64,000 bases of DNA from Modestobacter italicus (GTDB lineage Bacteria > Actinomycetota > Actinomycetes > Mycobacteriales > Geodermatophilaceae), in the NCBI RefSeq assembly GCF_019799965.1, contig NZ_JABGCJ010000001.1:620001-684000 (forward strand), written 5' to 3'. Below the pieces are notes generated by a model, which did no database searches, was not told where the DNA came from, and saw only the letters and a program-made list of their open reading frames with translations. Positions 9,149 through 17,811 of the stretch are shown here, piece after piece. Every line of letters starts with the position of its first letter. The stretch's first letter is position 1. The position numbers were made by a program, and so were the translations under genes.

Positions 9149-10666
9149 TCAGTAGGCGCCAGCGCCTCGAACGACGGCTCCCAAGGTCTTCCAGAGGATC
9201 ATGAAGTCGAACGTCAGTGACCAGTTCTCGACGTACCGGACGTCGATTCGGACCGAGTCGTCCCAGGACAGATCGGAACGCCCGCTCACCTGCCAGAGTC
9301 CCGTGATCCCCGGCTTCACGAGGAAGCGGCGGTGCATGTCGAAGCCGTACCGCTCCACCTCACTCGGCAACGGCGGCCTCGGACCGACAAGCGACATATC
9401 GCCGCGCACCACGTTGATCAACTGCGGCAGCTCGTCGAGCGAGTAGCGGCGAAGCACCCTCCCGATGTGAGTGACACGGGGGTCGCCCTTCATCTTGAAC
9501 AGCACCCCGTTACCGTCACTCCGCGAGTCGAGGTCCCCCACCAACCGATCAGCGCCAGCCACCATGCTGCGGAACTTGAGCATTTCGAAGGTCTGCCCGT
9601 CACGGCCGACGCGTTCCTGACGGTAGAAGACCCCACCACGACTGGTGAGGCCCACCACCAGCGCGAGGGCGACCAGCAGCGGCGCCAAGAGCAGCAAACC
9701 CGCCGCAGCAGCCGACCGATCGAAGCTCTCCTTGGTGAGCCTCCGGACTCCACGGAGCTCTGGCCGCTCGAGGTGCAGCAGCGGAAGTCCGCAAACCGGA
9801 CGGATCCGAACCCGGGGCCCAGCGATCTCGGTGACGGCGGGCGCGAGCAGCAACTCGGCCTCGGTCTTCTCCAGTTCCCACCCGAGGCGGCGCAGGGCTG
9901 GGCCGTCGAGCTCCGGCGAGGGCAGCACGGCAACGGTGTCGACCTGGTACTCGCGGACGACATCGACGACCTCTTCGAGGCTGCCGAGCACCGGCAGACC
10001 GTCGAACGCCAACGGCTGGCTGCCGGCGACAGCTGGTGGCAGGCAGCAGCCGATCACCCGATAGCCGTGGTAGGCCTCCCGGTCGATCTGCTCGTGCAGC
10101 GCTACGACACCATTCCGGTGACCGACGATGATGGCGGTCTGGAGGAACTTCCCCTCAGCCCGCCTGCGGTGCAGCCAGGAGCGGTGCCCATACCTCAGCA
10201 TCAGTGTGAGGGCAGTGGCCAACGGCAGTGCGAGGACGACGAAGCCACGAGCGAGCTGGAGTTGAAAGGCCCACGAGACGGCGCCCACAGCCGCCAACAA
10301 TGCGACGGCAGCCGCCAAGACCCTCCGGAACTCCTCCGCGCCGACCCAGAGGAAGCGCTCTTCGTACGCGCGAGCGACGAACATGATCGCCACCCAGACC
10401 GGCGGCAGGAGAGCGGCCAACCACAGCGACGACTGCGCGGGCGTCAGAGCACCAGCATCTGGACCAAACCGAACGAGGTAGCCGACGACGGAGGCAGCGA
10501 CTGCGGCGAGGACGTCGCCCGCAACGATCCGTCTGACGTAGGCGGCTCGCCACGCGCGACGTGCATGCGTCCCGTCACCGCGTAACCGTGCAGCCGGCGC
10601 GAGCCGACGTCGGGCAGCCGTCGCGGCACCCAGTCCAAGTGCCCCACGCTCATCGAGCAGGCTCAT
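9149..10666 (-). CDS. Polyprenyl-phosphate glycosylphosphotransferase initiating EPS synthesis (WbaP/CpsE type)
   Basis: The 505-aa protein starts repeat-unit assembly by transferring a sugar-1-phosphate to undecaprenyl phosphate. Four to five N-terminal membrane helices (residues 45-170) precede a Rossmann-like CoA-binding_3 region (about 180-310). The last 200 residues form the catalytic Bac_transf domain: a membrane re-entrant helix, FEMLKFRSMV, DELPQLINVVRGDMSLVGPRP and FLVKPGITGLWQVSGRS. All hallmark motifs are intact. ATG at 10664-10666 is chosen over a TTG 105 bases upstream because the extra residues are Cys-rich and unlike the family. No other initiating transferase occurs in the window, so it may serve several EPS modules. 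Confidence 0.93.
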   Translation of the reverse strand: MSLLDERGALGLGAATAARRRLAPAARLRGDGTHARRAWRAAYVRRIVAGDVLAAVAASVVGYLVRFGPDAGALTPAQSSLWLAALLPPVWVAIMFVARAYEERFLWVGAEEFRRVLAAAVALLAAVGAVSWAFQLQLARGFVVLALPLATALTLMLRYGHRSWLHRRRAEGKFLQTAIIVGHRNGVVALHEQIDREAYHGYRVIGCCLPPAVAGSQPLAFDGLPVLGSLEEVVDVVREYQVDTVAVLPSPELDGPALRRLGWELEKTEAELLLAPAVTEIAGPRVRIRPVCGLPLLHLERPELRGVRRLTKESFDRSAAAAGLLLLAPLLVALALVVGLTSRGGVFYRQERVGRDGQTFEMLKFRSMVAGADRLVGDLDSRSDGNGVLFKMKGDPRVTHIGRVLRRYSLDELPQLINVVRGDMSLVGPRPPLPSEVERYGFDMHRRFLVKPGITGLWQVSGRSDLSWDDSVRIDVRYVENWSLTFDFMILWKTLGAVVRGAGAY

Positions 10667-11189
10667 CCGACGCACCCCCGTGTCGTCCACCGACGACCCA
10701 ATGACAGCGTCGGCGTGTATTTCTGAGTCAGCCGGGGAACAGCAGTTCGCCAGCGGGGGAAACGTAGCCAAGCTCTTGACTAATTGGCAGTGCCATTATC
10801 GTCATCATGTGAACACGCTGTGTTGCAACTCTCGGCCCTGACTACAAGCTGGACTCTCTTGCACACTCACTGCAGGCGCCACGCGCACAGTCGCAAACAT
10901 TGTGCACTTCCGAGACTGTCGTGATGCTCATCACTCTGTCGATCGGACAGGTCGATCGGCCCGGCCAACTGGGAACTGCGGAGCCCAGGGGCACCTGCGG
11001 TGCACCTGCGGTCCGACTCGCCACCTGACGTGCGACTCCGGAGAACGGGCCGTCCAGCAGCCTTCCGCATCAACACAGCCAGCACCGCGTCAACGGCGGC
11101 CGTCACCGGAAGACGGCGTGTCGCCCCGCCGGAGTCGTACCGGCAGGTCAACCACCACCACCGACGAGGGCATCACCGCCCTGGTGTGC
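10667..11189. other. Intergenic region upstream of the glycosylphosphotransferase gene
   Basis: These 523 bases contain no convincing gene. Positions 10770-10830 are unusually AT-rich for the window and on the minus strand contain a GATAAT box (plus-strand 10795-10800). This is a plausible -10 element for the glycosylphosphotransferase gene with a leader of about 120 bases, although no good -35 is visible at 17-18 bases. The rest shows short chance ORFs only. Confidence 0.4.
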
Positions 11190-12347
11190 TCACGGGACGT
11201 TGGTCGACCGACTCCGTGAACCAAGACAACGAAGCGCCAGGTTCCGAATGACCCATGTGTGACGTTCCGTGAGCCAATACAGCGGATAGGTGAGTGCGAT
11301 CACCATTACGGCGAGCACGTATACGGCCCCAGTCGTGAACGCCTGACTGCCGTTCCACCAGTCTCTCGAGATGACGACTGCAAGGACGACGAGCGGCCTG
11401 TGGAAGACGTACATGGAGTAGGACCACCCGCCTACCCACTCACCTACGGAGACCCACCGACGAGGCCTCTCCCCCCCTGCACCCAGGCACAGCCAGAGAA
11501 GAGGTACCGATGCAATGGCGACACTCGGGTAACCAACATATGAGGTGGGCTGCACGAGATTCGACCCGAGAGCGACGACGAAGAGCAACGATGCACTTGC
11601 CGCCCACGCAAGCACGGCACGTCGCGCAAGCCACCCCTCGAAGCGCGAGTCAGCTCCAAGACGCAAGCGAGCTCCAGCGACACCAACACCAACGAGCCAG
11701 GCAGGAAAGAGCCAGAGCACCTCGATCCCGAAAATGACCACGACTGCCCCGAACAGAAGGAGCGCCGCGCCAAGCCGCAGGGGTCGCCGCTCGACGACGG
11801 CGAACCAGGCAGTCGTAGCAGCGGCGAACGCGACATAGAACCAGAACTCGTACGCCAGCGACCACAGCGAGGTGTTGGTCCCGAAACTCTCGCAGCGGGT
11901 GGGCATCAAGAAGACGGCGTTGCAGGCGGCTGCCCCCACATCGCGCGACGGGTCCGGACCTACGGCGTCGACCGTGACAGCATCCAAGCCGATCGAGACG
12001 GAGTCGACGGCCAATGTGAGCAACAGGCCGGGGAGAAGAACCGTCCAGAGCCGCGAGAGGCGCTTGGCCAGGTAGTCACCCCAGTGAAACCGCCCCTCCC
12101 GCGCTTGGCGCAACACCTGCCCGCCAACGAGGTATCCGCTGATGACGAAGAAGACCGCCACTGCCTCCTGCGCGAAAGACGTGGGGATCAGCAGGAGACG
12201 GAAGACGCCAGAGGCGGACTGATCCAGATCTCGAGCACTGAAGAGGCTGTCCCTGGAGTGCCCCAGGACGACCAACACCGCCGCCACGCCCCGGACGACA
12301 TCAAGACCCCGACTGTGACTCAATCGCTGCTCGGTGGCCGCGGTCAT
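11190..12347 (-). CDS. Acyltransferase 3 family protein (OafA-like)
   Basis: This 385-aa polytopic protein starts with LSHSRGLDVVRGVAAVLVVL and GHSRDSLF, the classic acyltransferase-3 opening with the catalytic-motif His. It also has AVFFVISGYLVGGQVLRQ and RLSRLWTVLLPG, characteristic of the OafA/YrhL branch. About ten membrane helices are present. It would add an O-acyl (often acetyl) group to a surface glycan. It appears monocistronic, separated by more than 300 bases from both neighbours. Codon use is less GC-biased than in flanking genes (more A/T in third positions), as in the GH5 gene next to it, which may indicate a more recently acquired segment. Confidence 0.85.
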   Translation of the reverse strand: MTAATEQRLSHSRGLDVVRGVAAVLVVLGHSRDSLFSARDLDQSASGVFRLLLIPTSFAQEAVAVFFVISGYLVGGQVLRQAREGRFHWGDYLAKRLSRLWTVLLPGLLLTLAVDSVSIGLDAVTVDAVGPDPSRDVGAAACNAVFLMPTRCESFGTNTSLWSLAYEFWFYVAFAAATTAWFAVVERRPLRLGAALLLFGAVVVIFGIEVLWLFPAWLVGVGVAGARLRLGADSRFEGWLARRAVLAWAASASLLFVVALGSNLVQPTSYVGYPSVAIASVPLLWLCLGAGGERPRRWVSVGEWVGGWSYSMYVFHRPLVVLAVVISRDWWNGSQAFTTGAVYVLAVMVIALTYPLYWLTERHTWVIRNLALRCLGSRSRSTNVP

Positions 12348-12657
12348 CGGTAGCCCGAACGATCACCGCGAGGCTGTCGCGCGACGGGGGAGCACCAGGT
12401 GAGGGCGCGAGCGAAGCGGTGCGCGAGTTCGCCAGCTCGGCCACGGGGCGGTAAGTGCCACATGCTCTAAACCGCCACTCCTAGGTGACCCCCCGCAAGC
12501 CGACGGCTCACGGTAGAGGGGGCCCGCAGCGAGCACCATGCCCTGAGCCCCAGCTCACACCCCGCCGGCACAACGCGTCGAGCGCCAGGACGGCCTCGGC
12601 CGTACGGCCAGCGGCCCGCGCGAGCACGCGGCTGGCCACTCGCTCCGGGCGACCTGG
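12348..12657. other. Intergenic region between acyltransferase and GH5 genes
   Basis: These 310 bases upstream of the acyltransferase gene hold no convincing ORF. An AT-richer patch (about 12455-12485) may contain promoter elements for the minus-strand acyltransferase, but I cannot assign boxes. No repeat or RNA gene is recognised. Confidence 0.4.
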
Positions 12658-13992
12658 TCAACACCCCGCTGGCGGATCGGCCTTCCCGCGAGACCGGTTG
12701 CACGCGTCCTCTATGACGCGCGCCTGCGCCTGTGGCCGCCCCTCGCCCCTCTGGTAGGCGTCAAGTGCGTACATCTCATTGCCAGTGGCGAGCCACTCGC
12801 CCGCGGCCCAGTAAGTGGCCCCGATCTCTGCGTCATTCAGCAGCTCGTAGGCCAACTGCCCGACGCCGTTCCACTCAGCCGCGTCAGGCCCGCTCGGCCA
12901 ACCGATCTCGCCGACGAACCCGCGCTGGTCGTGCTCCGCTAGCCATGAGGTGTAGTTGCCGATCTCGCTCTCGATTCGATCAGAGAGGCTCACCCAGCCG
13001 CGGGCGATGGCGTCAGCCTCGGTCGCCTGATACGAGTCGACATAGGCGCCGGAGGTGTTTGCGTCGAAGTAGATGTGGGCTTCGTAGTAGACGTTGTCAG
13101 CCGGGTCGTCAATCCAGGGCTCCCCGTTCTGCCGCGACCAAGCCCACACGCCACTCCACTCGTGACCGGCCACGAGCACTGCTCGCTCATCGCCCGCCGC
13201 CCGGATCGCCTCTACCGCGGCCTGGCTGTACCGGTTCCACGTGCTGCCCGAGCCCAGCCCACCCTCTGAGGGCAGCCCCCAAGGTTCGTTCATCAATCCA
13301 TAGGCCACGATCGCTGTCTGGTCCGAGAGGGAATCGGCCAGCCTCTTCCAGACATCAGCGAATGCCTCAACCGAGATTCCCTGCCCCAAGACGACCTGGG
13401 TGTCGTCTGGAAGCCAGTATCGTCCGTAGTTCTTCATGTCCAGGATGACCAGCAGTCCCGCCTCACCGGCGCGCTGCACCACCTCTCGGAGCTCCCGCAG
13501 CCCCTGAGGGTCCAACTCCCCACCAAAGCGGTGTTGCACCCGCTCCCACAAGAAGTCCACCCGGACCACCCGGTGCCCACGTTCGTAAAGATATTCATAG
13601 AACTGCGCACTGTTCCAGTGGTAGTCGGTTTCGGCGATGCCGGGAACGCGCTTCGGATCTTCCTGCGACCCCCCGCCTCCCTGCGTGTTCACCCCCCGCA
13701 GGAAGTCGAAGTCATCCAACGCGGGCGCGAGCGCGAGCGGCTCAGGGGGTTCAGGGAGCTCAGTCGACTCTGGTAGAGCCGGCGGCGGGACGCCCGCGTC
13801 CCTGCCAGTTCCGTCATGTTCACGCGTCGCTGGTCCGGTCGACACCGGAGCTGGCGGCGTCTCAGCTGCCTGCCCTGGAGCGTCCTCCGCAGAGGCAGGC
13901 AGGCGGCCCGCCCCCTGGCTGCAGGCACACACCAGGCCGACGACCAACGCGGCGATGAGACCTCGGCGTGATGCAGCAGCGGGCCTGGGCAC
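12658..13992 (-). CDS. Secreted lipoprotein glycoside hydrolase family 5 (cellulase-like)
   Basis: The 444-aa protein has a signal peptide (residues 6-23) ending in a Cys-containing lipobox-like site (LVCAC), then a Pro/Glu-rich linker of about 70 residues and a (beta/alpha)8 GH5 catalytic domain from about residue 90. The acid/base Glu236 lies in LMNEPWG and the nucleophile Glu362 in FVGEIGWPS; HEWSG and YEAHIYFD are further family motifs. GH5 enzymes cut beta-glucans, mannans and related polymers. Within an EPS region it probably trims or releases the organism's own polysaccharide, though an exogenous substrate is possible. The lipobox is imperfect (Cys at -2), so anchoring is uncertain. 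Confidence 0.87.
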   Translation of the reverse strand: MPRPAAASRRGLIAALVVGLVCACSQGAGRLPASAEDAPGQAAETPPAPVSTGPATREHDGTGRDAGVPPPALPESTELPEPPEPLALAPALDDFDFLRGVNTQGGGGSQEDPKRVPGIAETDYHWNSAQFYEYLYERGHRVVRVDFLWERVQHRFGGELDPQGLRELREVVQRAGEAGLLVILDMKNYGRYWLPDDTQVVLGQGISVEAFADVWKRLADSLSDQTAIVAYGLMNEPWGLPSEGGLGSGSTWNRYSQAAVEAIRAAGDERAVLVAGHEWSGVWAWSRQNGEPWIDDPADNVYYEAHIYFDANTSGAYVDSYQATEADAIARGWVSLSDRIESEIGNYTSWLAEHDQRGFVGEIGWPSGPDAAEWNGVGQLAYELLNDAEIGATYWAAGEWLATGNEMYALDAYQRGEGRPQAQARVIEDACNRSRGKADPPAGC

Positions 13993-14459
13993 TGTCCAAC
14001 GGTAGCTCAGGCGATCACTGCCTCAACTGTCCAGTTGAGCTCGCGGTGAGATGGGCACCTCAACCGAATTCCCAGCGATCCGGCTCTTTGCTAGCACCTC
14101 CTGTTGCGAGGCACGGGGGGCGGTATTGGAGATCGCGACAATCCCGGCGAACAGGTGACGCACACGAACGCAATCGCCGAAGCTCCCGTCGCTGGGTGAC
14201 CTTCAACACGTCAGCTCCTCCCAGCGAGTGACTTCGCAAGTGCCCCTCCCACCGTGCTCCTTGACACTTTGCCGGGTAGCGATAACCTCGCGAGGCAGCC
14301 GACTGGTACCCAGATGGTCGGGCCTGCATGACCACGAGCCACGGGCCTCATCGCTCGAACGTGCTGTGGAGTGCAGCGTCAACGGGCCTCTCGCAGGGAC
14401 GCCTGACGTGGCGGGCACGTGTCTGAGATCCGTAGCGTGGGGAACAGAAGGGTACTGAC
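13993..14459. other. Divergent intergenic region between GH5 and the second EPS module
   Basis: These 467 bases lie between divergent genes and should hold promoters for both. No convincing ORF, RNA gene or clear repeat is seen. The last 20 bases contain an AGAAGG ribosome-site-like sequence for the Wzz gene that begins with CTG. Confidence 0.4.
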
Positions 14460-15215
14460 CTGTCCGAGACGACGACACTGAAGCCGAGGCACCGGGGCGA
14501 GTTCGCCGGAGGTTCTCTCGGGATCCCGAGCTGGGTCACAGGGGCGGTCCTCGCATTGCTCGTCATCGTGCCGACGGCCCTCGCGTACTTCGTTGGCGCG
14601 AACGGGGCTCCCGTGTATGCGGCCCGATCCGAGGTCCTCTTCGTGGCGACGTCGTCCAACTCGACTGCTGATGACCAGGCCATGGCAACCCAGGTGGCCC
14701 TGATGACGTCGCGACCCGTCGTGGCAGCCGTCTCGGAGCAGTACGACATGACGGTCGAAGAACTCACCGCCTCGGTGACGAGCGAGCGGGTCGACCGTAG
14801 CCAGATCCTCCGCCTGACCGTCGAGGACGGCGATCCGGACAGGGCGGTTGACATCGCCGAGTCCATCACCAACGCGTTCCTGGAGCGCTCGGCTGGCCGC
14901 AGTCTGCAGGCAGCGGGTGAGCTGACCTACATCACCGGCCGGATCGATGAGTTGGAGCAGCGTCTCGCGGACCTGCAATCGGGTGATCCTGATCAGCAGC
15001 TCATCGTCGAGCAGCTCATCGACCTCCAAGTCCGACTCACGGACCTGCAGTTGCCGCCCGACCCGCCGGTCGAGCTGTTGACCGCGCCTTATGAGCTGCC
15101 AGATCCCGTAGGGCCCCAGCCGATCCGGTCTGCAGCTGCCGGCGCTCTGGTGGGCATCGTCCTTGCCGCCGTCACTATGGTGTTTCTCCTGGCGAAGCGC
15201 CGGACGACCGACTGA
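14460..15215 (+). CDS. Wzz-type chain-length determinant, short form
   Basis: The 251-aa protein has two membrane segments (about residues 22-42 and 222-243) flanking an extracytoplasmic region. That region has the Wzz features YAARSEVLFVAT and VEDGDPDRAVDIAESITNAF, plus a coiled coil around RIDELEQRLADLQ. It would set EPS chain length with the polymerase just downstream. No ATG/GTG/TTG precedes the first membrane helix in this frame. The best start is CTG at 14460, seven to eight bases after AGAAGG. A TTG at 14556 would delete most of helix 1. It lacks any kinase domain and is 25 bases from the polymerase gene, so they are likely co-transcribed. Confidence 0.8.
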   Translation: MSETTTLKPRHRGEFAGGSLGIPSWVTGAVLALLVIVPTALAYFVGANGAPVYAARSEVLFVATSSNSTADDQAMATQVALMTSRPVVAAVSEQYDMTVEELTASVTSERVDRSQILRLTVEDGDPDRAVDIAESITNAFLERSAGRSLQAAGELTYITGRIDELEQRLADLQSGDPDQQLIVEQLIDLQVRLTDLQLPPDPPVELLTAPYELPDPVGPQPIRSAAAGALVGIVLAAVTMVFLLAKRRTTD

Positions 15216-15240
15216 CGAGTAGCGGCTACGTGCGAGCCCA

Positions 15241-16737
15241 GTGGGCTGTGACCCGTTGAAACTCCTGTCTCCCGATGCACCACCCCACCGTGGTGCCGTT
15301 GTGCGCCAAGCAGGCTTGCTGACAGGCGTCCTTCTCTCCGCGGTCCTGCTCGGCGTGGCAGCGGGGCGGTGGTCCACCTACACCGTGGCGGGCGTCGTCG
15401 GGATCACAATGATCGTCGTGGTGGCGCGGTGGCCCCGATTCGCTGCGTATGCCTATCTCGCGATCGGACCTCTCGTCGTCGGCTTGGAGCGGGGCACCGC
15501 GGTGCCGTTCATACGAGTCAACGAACTGCTCCTCGGAGTGCTGTGGCTCGGGCTGCTGGCCGGCCCCGTCCGCGCCTGGGCCCTGCGGGGATTCCCTGCG
15601 ATCCGTCTCCATGTCGTCGACTGGTGCGTGCTCGGGCTCGCTGTGTTCAGCTCCGTGACCGGCCTGCTGTGGATGTTCGTGAGGGCTGAGTCAATGACCC
15701 TCGATGACGCCCTGTTCGCGCTGACCCTCTGGAAGTACCTGGCCCTGTACGTCCTCGTGCGGATCACCATTCGGCGAGGCACGCATGCCCGGACGGCTCT
15801 CGTGCTGGCGCTCTCTTCCTCAGCCGTTGTCGCCGTGCTCGGGATCCTGCAGGTGCTCCAGTTCGGTCCGGTTCCGAGTCTGCTCAGCGCGTTCGTCTCT
15901 GCCGACGAACCCGAGAAGGTCGAGCAGCTCAACGCCAAGTCGACCATCGGGGGATCCATCGCCTTCGCCGACCTCATGGCCATACTCGTGGCCGTATCGC
16001 TCAGCTGGTACGTCATCGTCCGCTCCTCCCGTGTGCTCGCCGGCGCCGCCGCGGCGCTCTTCGCCATGGCAACCCTTGCGTCCGGCCAGTTCTCGGGCGT
16101 ACTCGGGCTCATCACCGTGGCCATCGCAACAGGCGCCCTGCTCCGGATCCTGACTCGTCTGGCGCTCGGGTCGATTCCCCTGATCGTCGTCGCCGCCATT
16201 GCGTTGAGGCCCGCCCTCGAAGCACGACTGCTGGAACTGGACCCGAACACCGGGCTCCCTCTCCAGTGGACGGGCGACACCGGTCGTCTGGCGAACCTGC
16301 AGACCTTCATCTGGCCACGACTCGGGGAGGGGCTGAACTGGCTCCTGGGAGTCCAGACCTCCGCGCGGATCCCCGCCCCCGAGTCGTACAGGGAGTGGAT
16401 CTGGATCGAGAGCGGCTACACGTGGCTGCTGTGGAACGGCGGGATCCCGCTGCTGTTGGCCTTCCTGGCCTACGTCTTCTTTGCGGGAAAGGCCTGTTGG
16501 CGCACCATCTCGTCCACCGCCCACCCCGCCTTTCGAGTAGCGGCAGTGGCCGCCATGGCCGGCTTGGTCCAGCTGTCGCTCCTGATGGTGATCGACACGC
16601 ATCTGACCATGAGGGGCACCGCCGACCTGCTCTTCCCGCTCGTCGCCATGGCAGTGACCGGAGCTCTGACAGTCAACGGGTCGACCGCGAAGGGCCCGTC
16701 ACGCACTTTGGTTGGCAGCAGTGCAGCTCTGCCATAG
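15241..16737 (+). CDS. O-antigen polymerase/ligase family membrane protein
   Basis: This 498-aa protein (GTG start) has about twelve membrane helices and a large periplasm-side loop near residues 335-395 containing WTGDTGRLANLQTFIWPRLG and ESGYTWLLWNGG. This arrangement, with a Glu-Ser-Gly-Tyr motif before the last helices, is typical of the Wzy_C/O-antigen ligase family. It would polymerise, or ligate, lipid-linked glycan repeat units outside the membrane. The preceding Wzz gene supports a polymerase role. The stop codon is TAG. It ends 124 bases before a convergent oxidoreductase operon. Confidence 0.8.
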   Translation: MGCDPLKLLSPDAPPHRGAVVRQAGLLTGVLLSAVLLGVAAGRWSTYTVAGVVGITMIVVVARWPRFAAYAYLAIGPLVVGLERGTAVPFIRVNELLLGVLWLGLLAGPVRAWALRGFPAIRLHVVDWCVLGLAVFSSVTGLLWMFVRAESMTLDDALFALTLWKYLALYVLVRITIRRGTHARTALVLALSSSAVVAVLGILQVLQFGPVPSLLSAFVSADEPEKVEQLNAKSTIGGSIAFADLMAILVAVSLSWYVIVRSSRVLAGAAAALFAMATLASGQFSGVLGLITVAIATGALLRILTRLALGSIPLIVVAAIALRPALEARLLELDPNTGLPLQWTGDTGRLANLQTFIWPRLGEGLNWLLGVQTSARIPAPESYREWIWIESGYTWLLWNGGIPLLLAFLAYVFFAGKACWRTISSTAHPAFRVAAVAAMAGLVQLSLLMVIDTHLTMRGTADLLFPLVAMAVTGALTVNGSTAKGPSRTLVGSSAALP

Positions 16738-16860
16738 CCTCCGCGGGACCCCTCGCTCCGCTGCTTGACGCGGTCGACATGGTGGCCGCCAGCAGTCAGA
16801 GGGCGGCCCGCGCTCCGCGCCGTCAGCAGACGACCGACTCAGAACAGTCACATCCCGCGG

Positions 16861-17811
16861 TCACGGTCGGAAGTACGGCTGCAACTCACGGCAAATCTCG
16901 GCGAGAGTGTCCGTCGGCCACCGTTCGTCGGCGTGGACGGCAGCGCCGAGCTTGCGGAGGTTCGCCTCGTTCGTCGAACCCACCAGAAGCGTGTCACCCG
17001 GCCAGCGGTTGACGGCCACCAACACGAGCAGGTTGGCGACGTCTGTCCTGGTCCGCAACGGGAGCCCAGCCAGCGACTCGACGGAACGGACCAGCTCCGC
17101 GGACTGCAGACACTCCACCAGCGGCTCAAGGTGCCGGGACAGCAAGCCATAGCGAAGCCGCCTGACCACGGGGGCCTTCGTGCCGTCATCGATGGCGCCA
17201 TCGAGCCTCAGGTCGACCGGCATCTGCACGACGACGCTGTCCGTGGCGAGACGCATTGCGCCCAGCTCAGCGACCTCTGACGGCCCCGACGCCCCGATGT
17301 GTGAGACCAGTCCCTCCTCCCGCAGTCGTCTCAGCGCCGACACCTCAGCGTCACCGAGAGCGTCCGTTGGCACCTCGTGCAGCAGGAGCACGTCCGGAGA
17401 ACGGCCGATCTCCCGGACGCTCGCGGCGAGACTGTCCTCGATTTGACCGACCGACGGCGCCGCAGGGGCAGCGGTGGCGAGCGCGCTCCTGGCCTTGACC
17501 CACTGCCGCAGTCGCGGACTGGCGGTCAGCCCTCGGCGAAGGGGGCCCTGGATCCTGGCGAGCCGCTTCGCCACCCGGCTCGGAGGCAAGCCCACCTTCG
17601 TGGCGACGGTGACGTCCACACTCCTGGACGCGAGCCACCTCCCTAACAGCTCTTCGGCCCGTCCCAGGCCATAGGAGGGTGCGACGTCGAAATGACGGAA
17701 ACCCGAGCTGTAGGCCGCATCCAGCACCCTCAGCTGATCCGTCCGGCCTGGCAACCTCATCACCGTGGCGAGTCCCAGTCCCAGCGGAGAGGTCGAGAAG
17801 GGACCGGTCAC
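16861..17811 (-). CDS. Aldo/keto reductase
   Basis: This 316-aa (beta/alpha)8 protein carries AKR landmarks: GLGLATVMRLPG, the Asp and Tyr of FDVAPSYGLGRAEELLG, the Lys of VTVATKVGLP and the His of LLLHEVP, i.e. the D-Y-K-H catalytic tetrad. The C-terminal segment LLVGSTNEANLRK resembles the NADPH-binding loop. It would reduce an aldehyde or ketone, or act on a sugar lactone/keto-sugar. Its ATG overlaps the stop of the upstream GMC-like oxidoreductase (4 bases), so the two are coupled and may act in sequence on one substrate. The substrate is unknown; a sugar modified for EPS is inferred from context. Confidence 0.85.
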   Translation of the reverse strand: MTGPFSTSPLGLGLATVMRLPGRTDQLRVLDAAYSSGFRHFDVAPSYGLGRAEELLGRWLASRSVDVTVATKVGLPPSRVAKRLARIQGPLRRGLTASPRLRQWVKARSALATAAPAAPSVGQIEDSLAASVREIGRSPDVLLLHEVPTDALGDAEVSALRRLREEGLVSHIGASGPSEVAELGAMRLATDSVVVQMPVDLRLDGAIDDGTKAPVVRRLRYGLLSRHLEPLVECLQSAELVRSVESLAGLPLRTRTDVANLLVLVAVNRWPGDTLLVGSTNEANLRKLGAAVHADERWPTDTLAEICRELQPYFRP

